A stretch of 64,000 nt of DNA from Flaccisagitta enflata (Eukaryota; Chaetognatha; Sagittoidea; Aphragmophora), in contig OZ231126.1 in NCBI GenBank assembly GCA_965153355.1, positions 49,104,001 through 49,168,000 of the forward strand, in the 5' to 3' direction. A program made the translations under genes and the position numbers. Under the pieces are notes generated by a model. That model saw only the letters and a list, made by a program, of their open reading frames with translations. It searched no databases and was not told the origin of the DNA. Positions within the stretch are counted from its first letter, which is position 1; every line of letters starts with the position of its first letter. Shown here in pieces: positions 54,904 to 64,000 of the stretch.

Positions 54904-55138
54904 ATACCATCTAGCTCATAAATATACGGACACTTAAAAATAAGCATCAACTTTGGAGAAGTGCTGCGCTTAAACAAATTGAGTTTTTGGCCTCAGATTA
55001 GGCCCATTTCAAAGAGTTGTTTAAAAACTTTCAAATGCGACCAATCTGGGGTCAGTAACTTAATTTGTTTAGGCGCAGCATCTTTCTAAAGTTGATGCTT
55101 ATTTTCAGGTGTCCGTATATTTATGAGCTAGGTAGTAT
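54904..55138. mobile_element. Palindromic MITE private to the right arm
   Basis: Ends ATACCATCTAGCTCATAAAT and its inverse, with ~85-bp arms (TATACGGACAC, AATAAGCATCAACTTT, GCTGCGC). The left arm has the uninterrupted site (CATTTCATAACATGTAACTCCC region, 42440-42460 reversed). Confidence 0.8.
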
Positions 55139-55658
55139 GTAACTCCCATAATTTTTTTATAGAAATTTAACCTTCCTTATGCTCGAGGAACTTTTAAACA
55201 AACCTTGAGTATTAGGCAATTTCATCATAAGATATTTGGATAGTTTTTCTTAAAATTGCTCTCATTTCCAAACAGTTTGAGCAACAGATGCCAGATTGGT
55301 CTAAAATGAAATATAATTTGATGTGGATTTAGAAAATAAAAAGAAAAAAATATTTCTTTGAAAAAAAAACTATTAAAAATAATGCAATAATTTGGATTTT
55401 CAATGAAATTTTGCTTTTTACTTTTTCATATCTCAGAGGGTTTCAATTTTTCCAAAAAAAATCTAGGAGTTAAACATCATAAAATATGATTTTATCTTTT
55501 TTCATGAACTTTTTTCAGAATTCAATTATCTTAATAACTTTTTGAGTTACATCGTCATGAAATGTTTCAAACGAATCATACTGTATCTTCAAAACTCTAC
55601 TGATTCTAATGAATTGACGTCTTAATACTCCTAACCTCTTCCTCACGAATTCTGTCAG

Positions 55659-55862
55659 GTTTGTCCAATTTGCGCGTCGATGCCTTGGGGCGATCCTTCG
55701 ATGTTGAGCTCCAACTTTTTGCAGCATTTAAACTTGCGGCATCGCTTCGAGTACGACACGTTTGTCGACTACGAACAGGACGATGACGAAATGTTGCGTC
55801 GCGCCATCGAGGCTTCGTTGACCATCGAGGATGACGCCGACAGCGCCGCAGACGCCACTTGA
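55659..55862 (+). pseudogene. Orphan terminal exon of the RNF166-like gene
   Basis: The acceptor (TTCTGTCAG) and 204-bp exon are the inverse copy of 41724-41927 and encode the same peptide from [13 protein letters not shown] to the acidic C terminus and TGA. The intron upstream holds the GA tract, but the sequence beyond it is the 12-bp satellite; there is no zinc-finger or RING exon on this strand within the right side. If the duplication is real, this copy cannot make the protein; if it is a second haplotype, it is simply the other allele. Confidence 0.75.
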
Positions 55863-56902
55863 GATAATCATGATCGGCGGCGATACTTCATTCCCCTGAA
55901 AAAGCCTGTATCAGCGTCGAATCCTTCTTAGACTTATCAGTCAACGTGTGCGCCAGTTAACCATTACAAAAGCGTAACAGTGCCGATACCGACATCGATT
56001 TTGGCGTCAATGTCAACGCCGTTACCGAAGCTGACGTCCCTGCCGTCTCCGACGTTTATGTCGGTGTTCATCTCGACGCCGCTGCCGACGTTAGTGCCGA
56101 TGCCGACGCTGCCACTGATTAAGAGGAAGACAATATTAACATCTTCGTCGGAGCACCGCCGATGCACCGCCGATGCTACAAAATATCTTTTCATTTCATG
56201 TTTTTTTATTTCGTCGACACCGACTTCTGAAAAAAGAACACTTCTTTTTCCCGATACAACCGATACAAGGATGCGAGATGATTACAGTAACGCCGATGCC
56301 GCTCAAAGATCATCAGTGCGATGACGCTGATGACGATAACGACAAGACTGAAAAAAAGAAAGATTTTTATGTCCACCTCGACGCGACTTGAATAAAGAAA
56401 TTCATATTCCTCGGCCCCCTCTACGCGTTTTAAGAGCACGCACGCTTAAAACCCATTAAAAAAGGAAAGCCTCCCCTTACTCAACTTTCTCCACGAACTC
56501 TAGAACTGAAAACTATGGCTTTAGTGATCAGTAATCACCTCTCCCTCATCGTTTACATACAGAGTAATGTCGTTTATGACGTCTCTGCTGACAACATGTC
56601 CATCCGTTTCAGTGTCCCTGTCGCTGTCGTTAGTAAACGGGGGGGGGGGGTGAAGGAGAGAACGCGTTAATAACCGTAAATTCCACTTCCATAATCCATA
56701 TTTTTGTGACTGTCCCATATTCTTCTCTTAAAGGTGTAGTGGTAAAGTGAACAAATGAGTAAAAAAAGTAAAGTGCGTCTCTTAGAAACCGACTCATAAA
56801 CGACCGGACGACGAACCACATTGTTGTTGTTGTTGTTGTTGTTGCTGTTTTTTTGTTTTGTTTAAAATTTCGTCTTGTTGTTGTTCATTTGCTTCATTAT
56901 AG

Positions 56903-58036
56903 CCACAGCCCCCCAGAGCATGACACTACTAGTGTCACTAGTTGACCTGAAATAATCGGCACCAACTTGAGTGGTTTCATGAACCTGATGGTGCATAAAA
57001 CACATATCTGAAAGAATTTCTTTCAAAGAAATGAAATATTTTAAAAGGGTGCTTTTTAAGATATTCAAAAAAATAATGCTATTTTACTGCATTTTTTACC
57101 ATAACTCTTTCTGATTTGTTTTTTCAGTGAATTTTAGTGCAGATTTGATCTCAAATGATAGTTCCCAGTATGTTTGATATGTCACACTATATACTTTTGC
57201 AAAAGAAATAAAAAGTTTTTATTTGTGTGTTACCTAACTTTTTGGTTGGTCCATTGGTCGGTCAGTTGGTCCGTTGGTTAGTTGGTCCGTCACAAAACTG
57301 TTTAAAAGGCGTTTTACACAAAATAAAGACATTTTAGATGTTTTTGAATGTTTTCAAGGCATTTGTAAACCTCTATGAGCCACTTTTTGGTTGGTCAGTT
57401 GGTTGGTCCGTCTGTCTATCTGTCTCAAAGTTATTAAAAGGGTGTTTCAGCCAATTTAAAGACATTTTAGATGTTTTTATGTCATTTGTATACCTCTATA
57501 AGCCACTTTTTGGTCCGTCTGTCATCCATCCATCCGTCTGTCCTCTATCCGTCCGTCTGTCCATCAATTTGTCACAAAGTTGTTCTAAAGGCTTTTTTAT
57601 TGCTAGTTCTAAGGTCTTTTTTAATGTTTTAGTCTGTTCATCTGTCTGCCTGATTTTTCTGAAAGTGCCGATGCACACGACTTAGGTCTAATGACCTTGT
57701 TTTTTGGTCATATTACTACATAATACAATATCAAATTGGTAGAATTAACTTTTTATTTCTTTTGCAAAAGTATATAGTGTGACATGTCAGACAAACCGGA
57801 AACCACTATTTGAGATCAGATCTGCGCTCAACATTAGTGAAAAACTCGATCATAAATTGTTATGATAAAAAATGTGACAAAATAGTACTTTTTTTTGAAT
57901 ATCTCAAAAAGCGCCCCAAAACAGATTTCATTTTTTTTAGAAATTTGTTATATGTACCATCAGGGTCCTGAAACCATCCAAGTTTGTGCCGATCATTTTA
58001 GGTCAACTAGCGACACGCTCTGGGCGGCTGTGTAGC
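56903..58036. mobile_element. Foldback element with central minisatellite (right arm)
   Basis: Inverse counterpart of 39588-40668, with ends near CCACAGCCCCCCAGAGCATG and CGCTCTGGGCGGCTGTG and the same GGTC/CCGT-rich repeats at 57235-57700. One end is better kept here, with a few extra bases (GGCTGTGGCTA). Confidence 0.7.
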
Positions 58037-58534
58037 TGATGTTTTCGTCCGTCATTTAACTGCCTTTGATGTAAATTGATTTTGACCTCTTATGTCCTTT
58101 TTGCCACCATTTGTTTTCCCTCTTGCTCCTCCGTTAAATGGGCTCAAAGCTATGGAGCGCTTACCATACACTGCTTGAATTTTTTTCATCATCATAAATT
58201 TGAGCTGACTTTATTGATCATTTCTAATGGCGTACATTAGATGATTTGCTTGAGTTCACCGACATTCTGACTGAATTCTGTCTAAATTAAGTCATTGCTC
58301 AAAGTAAGACGACAGTTTTTCGCATTTATCGTTTTTGTCATGTAAAAAACTACAAATTGCTCTTAAAAATTAAGTTTTTACTTTCCTTTCTATTGGGAGG
58401 ACTGATTTATCAGAGCATAACTACTGATCGACCGTCTATGACTTCAACGGCATTATTCCATTAGTGTCTAGTCACTCTAGTGTGTGCCATAACCGAGATT
58501 CGGGTTTTTTTTCAAGGCTTGACGGCGTTAAGCG

Positions 58535-58662
58535 GTTTTTGGTCGCTTGCTAAGCGATTCTATGATTATTTTGAGAGGCCGCGTACGTCCATTCGTTGTT
58601 CTGTTTCGTATTTCTACCCCGCCTCCCGTCCACGACTGGACCATGTTGTCGGCCTTTTGTAA
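58535..58662 (-). mobile_element. GTCGCG-hairpin element, diverged (right arm)
   Basis: Inverse counterpart of 38957-39077: TTTTTGGTCGCTTGCTAAGC-GATTC at one end, GACCATGTTGTCGGCCTTTT at the other. Confidence 0.5.
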
Positions 58663-58976
58663 CCAGCCAGATCATTCGCGGTAGCAAATTTTATTCAGAT
58701 TTAGATTGTCATTGCTATCCCCTAGAGTTTGAGCTATGACATTTTATTTGTAATAACTGCTTTTGACGTTGAATGAAGAAGAGGGGGAAAAAGTCGATGA
58801 GAGTTCATGAATAATTATTCTCATAATTTCTAGGATGTTGAATGGCTGAGCCAGTTTACCCAATAGGCTTGAAAGACACGGTACAGCTTTCCATTTTATA
58901 GAAAAAAAGGTGGTGGTACCCGTTTCCCTTGAAGTTGGTGTATGAAGGGATGTAATAGTAACAGGTCGCTCAAGCG

Positions 58977-59277
58977 TCCAAAAGGGGCAGCGTCCCCTAA
59001 AAAGCAAATGACCTAATGACCTATACAAGGCTGTGATTTAATCTTTCAACTGAGTTAAGATCCCAAAGGCTGGGATTTTAGCCTCAAGGTGGGGAATAGA
59101 GCCTTACTGTAGGGGTTTGAGCTTCGAGGCTATGATTTGAGCCACAAAGGTGGAATTTGAGCTTTGAGGCTGAGATTTGGGTCTCAACGCTAAGATTTGA
59201 GCCGCAAGGCTGAAATTTGATTTGAGCGTAAGGACGGAAATTTGAGTCATTGGCTCTTATGGGGCTGCTACCCAAAA
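58977..59277. mobile_element. GCGGCCCC-cap element (right arm)
   Basis: Inverse counterpart of 38287-38600, with GGGGCAGCGTCCCCTAAAAA at one end and TTGGCTCTTATGGGGCTGCT at the other. Confidence 0.6.
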
Positions 59278-60057
59278 ATAGTAAAAGAAAATAAAAACAG
59301 AAAAAAAAAGTATCATGTTTCAGTTAGTGAATGATATAGATGTATATGTATCTGTATCTATTTGACCAAATTTGTTTTTTTTTTTTTTTTGAAATATGAA
59401 GTAGTGTGGTTAAAACTGTGGTTATAGAAGAGGATTAAGGACTAGGGGGTCCTCGCGGTTCTTGTCAAGCCTAGGGACCCACTTTTCATCAAACCGGCTC
59501 AGAGTAGCGGAATACCGGAAATGATTCAGTGAAACGAGTCGGCGAGAATTATACGACGTTCATCAATTTTCCCTTACTGGAATACGGCTATTTGTTCCCA
59601 ACTTGCTGGTTCTTTTTTTTTCCAAAAGATAGAATCTGTTTAGGTCAATCCAATTCAACGGATTTGTCCGATGGTTTGTTTAACTGTATCAGTGTGCTAG
59701 ACGGAAAGATTTGCCTGCGGACACGAACATGTACAAGGTGACATGGGCACTTGTCAAGCGACTCTATGGAATGACGCAAAATCGGCCATTATGGTGGTTT
59801 TTAGTACATCACTGCCGCTGTACTGCCCAACCGTAAGCGACTTCTTAAATTGGTCGTTTCCATATTCAAATGTCAGATCATAATTGAATGTGCGTGTAAT
59901 TATTTGTAATTCAAGATTTGATACCCCCCCCTCCCCCGATTTCCCACAAAATGTATGTTCAATGGGCGGCGCATACGTAGTGCTAGCGTGGAATTGATGC
60001 ATATACGGACAAAATCAACCAAATCTTTCGCCGTCAACGACTCCGGCGGTAATATAT

Positions 60058-60264
60058 ATTTTTAGTCGCGTGCACGCGACTCTACAACCCGCTTTGTCCG
60101 TCAGTCCGTCCGACGGTTGGTCCATCTGTCAGTAACACTTAGTCGGCGTTTAAGGGCGGTTTTGGGGTTAAAGCTCCTGCCCACCTGCCTAGCTGGTTTA
60201 TTTCTTCACTGCCCTTGCCCATCGCACGCGACTTGGTATAGCCGTGTACCCGGCCTTGTTCTTT
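60058..60264 (-). mobile_element. GTCGCG-hairpin element (right arm)
   Basis: Inverse counterpart of 37313-37512: TTTTTAGTCGCGTGCACGCG-ACTCTACAACC to GTGTACCCGGCCTTGTT. Confidence 0.75.
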
Positions 60265-60480
60265 TGTTGCGTCGCATTTGTTGAAATGAAGATTATTAAA
60301 ATTAAGGCTCATGCCACCATTTGTTGTTTATCGTCAAATTTAAACTATTTATATAATATTGTAGCACATTTATTACTCTTTGAAAACTTGTGCGATATTA
60401 AACATGGTGGCTACCCGAGGAACGTTTTATTGCCTGTCATCTATGTGGTCCTCTGGTTCTCTCTCCCGGTCTCTTTCTGT

Positions 60481-60481
<1 letters not shown>

Positions 60482-60537
<56 letters not shown>
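60482..60537. repeat. (CT)n microsatellite, short allele
   Basis: Counterpart of the ~250-bp tract at 36864-37120. Confidence 0.9.
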
Positions 60538-60539
<2 letters not shown>

Positions 60540-61248
60540 TGTCCCTCTCCTTATCTCTTCCCCTATCCCTCCTGCCCCAATCTCTCTTCCCATTTTCCTC
60601 ATGAACGTGCGCGCGTTCCCCACCACGATTTCCTCTGGAACCTCTTGTCTTGAGAATGGAATTTCTTTTCTTCTTTTTTTCGCTCTCAGCATGATGAAAT
60701 GATGACTTGTTCCGCGAATCGACTCACAAATAAACAGATTGAACATAATGATACAATTGTTTAAGCTCATTGAATAAGATCACCAAAAAATCGAATGAAA
60801 GTTATGAAATACGAATTGTTAAATGCCAATTGAGTTGGCCGTGTTACTACACATCCGAAAAATAAATCAAGCGACGCGTGAATCATGTGTGAAATTGTAA
60901 TGGTTGTTACGCAAACGAGGCAAGCAGTAAGTTAGACAATCTAGTAGTTATATATATTCTACAACTACATAAAATGATTATTCCGAATTGAGTTGAGGAA
61001 GGACGGTTATATGACTACATAAATAGCACTGTTTCGTCTGTCCGTCTGTTATTTGTTTGCTTGTTTGTTTTCTTTTTTTTTCATTCTTCAGTGGTCCCTC
61101 GATGGTCGGTAGCTTTTGGTTGAATTGATACCCCCTTTTTTTCTTCTCAAATTGTTCTGCAACGTGTTTTTCCTTCTTTTTCTTTTTCTGGCCTCGGATT
61201 TTGTTTTCCCATCGCCGGCGGTGAACCGGTGGCGCCGCCTTAGGCCGT

Positions 61249-61334
61249 TTAGCGGAAAACTCTGGCTTTGAGACCCGTGACGGCGAAATAAACGTCGTCG
61301 CGGGGAGTGTTGAAGGAAATCTTCCATTCCAAAG
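61249..61334 (-). CDS. Terminal exon of an unrecognised gene (right-arm copy)
   Basis: Inverse counterpart of 36059-36144 with the same acceptor (TTTCCACAG), the same 27-residue peptide including ISFNTPRDDVYFAVTGLKAR, and the same TAA. The polypyrimidine tract is again a CT microsatellite (61348-61419 on the plus strand as GA). Confidence 0.45.
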
Positions 61335-61343
61335 CTGTGGAAA

Positions 61344-61347
<4 letters not shown>

Positions 61348-61422
<75 letters not shown>

Positions 61423-61508
61423 TGGGTTTGGGTGGAGGAAAAACAAAACAGGATTACACAAAAAAAAGAGGACGAGAGAGAGAACACAAGAACCAAATTT
61501 TGAGTAAA

Positions 61509-61591
<83 letters not shown>
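61348..61591. repeat. Two (GA)n microsatellites
   Basis: 61348-61419 and 61512-61591. The second is the place where the left arm carries its 2.4-kb extra block. Confidence 0.95.
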
Positions 61592-61596
<5 letters not shown>

Positions 61597-61744
61597 AGAG
61601 AGAGAGGGAGTTCTCCAAGAAGGAGAAAACAAAAAGAAAGTGAGTTGAGTTTATCCCCAAATATCTCCTGGGACCGTTTTATCCATCAGAAAGAGGAAAG
61701 AGGGAGAAAATGGGCCAAGTCCAGTTTAATCAATCTTGATGGGA

Positions 61745-61810
61745 CGTGGGTCACGTGATAGAATGGAAAAAGATCACGTGATCAAAGGATGACCAGTTGT
61801 CACGTGATCA
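61745..61810. promoter_or_regulatory. Cluster of three TCACGTGA E-boxes (right arm)
   Basis: CACGTG cores at 61752, 61775 and 61801, matching the left-arm cluster. Confidence 0.35.
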
Positions 61811-62144
61811 ACTGTAAATGAATCACACGATGAATTTGGAATAGGGCACAAAAGACTTAAAAGAGAAGGTCAGTTATTGAATGATGAATACAGTAACATT
61901 TGGTCAGTTATGAGATGATGAATACAGTAAATGAATAGTGTGATGAATTTAAAAATTGATCATCAAGAGATGATCAGCAGTCTGACGAAAAGTAGTGAAT
62001 GAATTACGTGATGAATTGACAATGGATCCCGTTCCGGAATTGATAATGGATAATGGATCTCGTCATGAAAAGATAGACCCCGTGGATGTCGGGGGTTGGG
62101 ACGCGCGTATGCGTGACGTGTTTACAAGCTCTTTTTATGAATTC

Positions 62145-63000
62145 GGAAAAACATTAAATGAGTGGTCAAGTTATGTGGAAAATTATCTTTTTCATAGCTT
62201 TACTTGGAAGTAGCTGACTTAAACAGTTTACCATTTTTTGAAAAATTTATCTAAAATGCTGAGATTGGTCTCAAATGAGAGATAATTGTACATAGATTGT
62301 ACATCTGCTTTGAAATATTGGAAATTTTTGATAATTAATGACTTTGTTGATGATTTTGGTCAAACATTGTCAAAATCAAAAGTGGAAATCTTGAAAAAAA
62401 TCAATGAAAATCATAAAGATTTTTAAAATTTTCAAATTTTTTGGGTGATCAAAAATCTATAAAAGATTATTATGATATAAAATCAGTCGCAGGGTTTTTA
62501 TTCAATTTGTTGAAAAATGCCAAGCAGTTAAAGACAACTACTTCCAAATACAGTAAAAAGTAAAAAACAAAGAAAAGACATGATCAGAACTCACTTGTGT
62601 ATTTCAAAGAAATGTGGTCCCTAAACAAATGGTCTAATTGACCTGAAATTTTGCGTGCAAAAAGTGCAGACCAGATTTTTTTAGATCTCTTTTCAGAAAT
62701 TGGTTTGAGGACCTAGAAGCACAGATATGTTGATTCTGTATGTTACAACTGCCAAGGGACACCCTATAGTGTGAGGTACGCTGTCCCATTCACACTAAAG
62801 TATCTTAAAATGCCCTGTTAAGATAAAAATCCCGTCACACATCAAAAGATTGACGCAAACAAATTGACTGAGGACTGAAAACAAGCTACAACCTTCGTCA
62901 ACAAGATAGAACAATTTCAAAAATCATAGTAGGAAATAATTCTAGAGCAAATTTGTTATACTTCATCCCGGTGCAAAATTCAGGATCACCTAGTTTGGTT
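62145..63000. other. AT-rich stretch with an old repeat fragment; no gene seen
   Basis: 62690-62790 (TTTTCAGAAATTGGTTTGAG, GATATGTTGATTCTGTATGT, GGGACACCCTATAGT) is a diverged direct-orientation relative of 32665-32745, just outside the left arm. The rest is unremarkable. Confidence 0.5.
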
Positions 63001-63425
63001 TTTAGTTGCGGACACGCAACTCTATAAGAGGCTATGACCGTCCGTTGGTCAGTCAGTCCGTCCGTCCGTCCATTTGTCCGTCCGTCACGCTCAAGTTGAA
63101 AATGCAAAAAAACATGTATTTATGACACTGCAGTTGTTATTGTATGTGTTTTAGGTCTGTCAGTGTGTGGCAGAGGTTATTGGGGTGAGGCAGGGGTATG
63201 AATGCCCCTGCCCACTGGTCCGCAACAATATTGTGACCCTGCGTCACTTGTTACAACATGCAAGTATTTTTTGTGCATGTTTTTTCTTTTGCCCATCATT
63301 TTTAAGGTGCGACAATGCACCTCTATAACTGGCTGTGTCCGTTGGTTGGTTTGTCGGTCAGATAACGCATTTGTTCGACGATCCACACGTTGCACCTTAT
63401 TGGCCAACTTGGCCTTGTTTGTTTT
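63001..63425 (-). mobile_element. GTTGCG-hairpin variant elements, one or two copies
   Basis: TTTTTAGTTGCGGACACGCA-ACTCTATAAG, then GTCCGTCCGTCCGTCC. A second right end near 63306 (AGGTGCGACAATGCACCTCT) leads to GGCCAACTTGGCCTTGTTTG. These carry compensatory G-to-T/C-to-A changes in the hairpin stem (GTTGCG/CGCAAC). Confidence 0.55.
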
Positions 63426-63478
63426 ACGATGGACTTAAGAAGACAGAAATTGGTGGAGCCAAAGGATTTTGAGCCTCG

Positions 63479-63479
<1 letters not shown>

Positions 63480-63560
<81 letters not shown>

Positions 63561-63605
63561 AACAAACAGACAAATAAACAAACACACATACACACACATA
63601 CACAC
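63480..63605. repeat. (CA)n microsatellite
   Basis: Pure (CA)n 63480-63556, then CAAA and CATA variants. Confidence 0.95.
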
Positions 63606-63822
63606 GTGGTCACCACATTGTTGCGGACGGGTGGGCAGGGGCGTCCAACCCTTATCCACACTCAAATCCCCAACTCCACACACAAACATTCACAAAAAGC
63701 TCGTTTTTCTACTCTTCAACTCAATCACCATGGACCAACAGACCAACGGACCAACGGACCAATGGACCAACGAACGGACAAAGCCGCTTATAGAGTTTGT
63801 GTCCGCAACTAAAAAGAATATG
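63606..63822 (+). mobile_element. GTTGCG-hairpin variant element
   Basis: ACATTGTTGCGGACGGGTGG-GCAGGGGCG, a GGACCAACGGACCAACGGAC tract, and ending GTGTCCGCAACTAAAAAG. Confidence 0.6.
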
Positions 63823-63859
63823 GGCGCGTTCCTGAGTCACTGATAACTGTATCTTAACA

Positions 63860-64000
63860 GGCCATTCGCTATGATTGATTGCTCGCATCGCTCACCCCGC
63901 TCACTCGATCCGTGGTGATCCGCTTTGCTACACTCGCTTCACTCGCTGGCTAAGTTCAGGGGCTCGCTCACTCACTTCGCTCACTCCCATGAGGGATGGT
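63860..64000. repeat. Cryptic TCGCTCAC-type repeat, cut by window end
   Basis: Irregular CGCTCACTCG words, partly palindromic. Too short to classify. Confidence 0.35.

Overview
The window is non-coding-rich animal nuclear DNA, almost certainly from an invertebrate metazoan whose genome is very rich in simple repeats; I cannot name the species. The reasons are: predicted genes are split into short exons with GT/AG borders and matching phases; one gene is recognisably an animal RNF166-type RING ubiquitin ligase; there is a Jockey-type non-LTR retrotransposon plus Tc1, pogo/Tigger-like and Penelope-like relics; and about 20 long microsatellites, mostly (GA)n, together with several minisatellites. 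There is no prokaryotic organisation. A 10-N gap at 51470-51479 shows this is a draft scaffold.

Layout. 1-7.5 kb: foldback elements, a GIY-YIG (Penelope-like) relic, two copies of a small MITE and a 90-bp minisatellite. 7.9-8.6 kb: exon fragments on the minus strand. 10.7-12.4 kb: a composite minisatellite inside a dispersed element. 12.5-15.8 kb: plus-strand exons, including a Cys-rich, probably extracellular, protein. 17.6-25.2 kb: a five-exon minus-strand gene of unknown function. 25.3-30.1 kb: the LINE, with ORF1 intact and ORF2 broken by one in-frame stop. 30.1-32.5 kb: a three-exon minus-strand gene for a small multi-span membrane protein.

32.8-62.1 kb is dominated by a very large inverted repeat: arms 32755-43101 and 54325-62144 around an 11.2-kb spacer. 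The RNF166-like gene runs leftward from its RING exon at 50.4-50.6 kb in the spacer, through a zinc-finger exon just inside the spacer, to a terminal exon in the left arm. The right arm holds a second copy of that terminal exon with no upstream exons. Each arm carries its own private insertions, which act as filled/empty-site tests. The palindrome may be real, or it may be a second haplotype joined backwards across the gap; this is the main uncertainty of the window.

Throughout, a short element beginning near AAGGCCGGATACACGGC and ending in a GTCGCG-TGCA-CGCGAC hairpin plus CTAAAAA occurs about 18 times in both orientations. Many copies carry private minisatellites or (GGAC/CCGA)n tracts. A second family has caps made of palindromic GCGGCCCC..GGGGCC hairpins around a minisatellite. 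All gene models come from reading frames and splice-site phase by eye; no alignment was run, and all identities are visual estimates.
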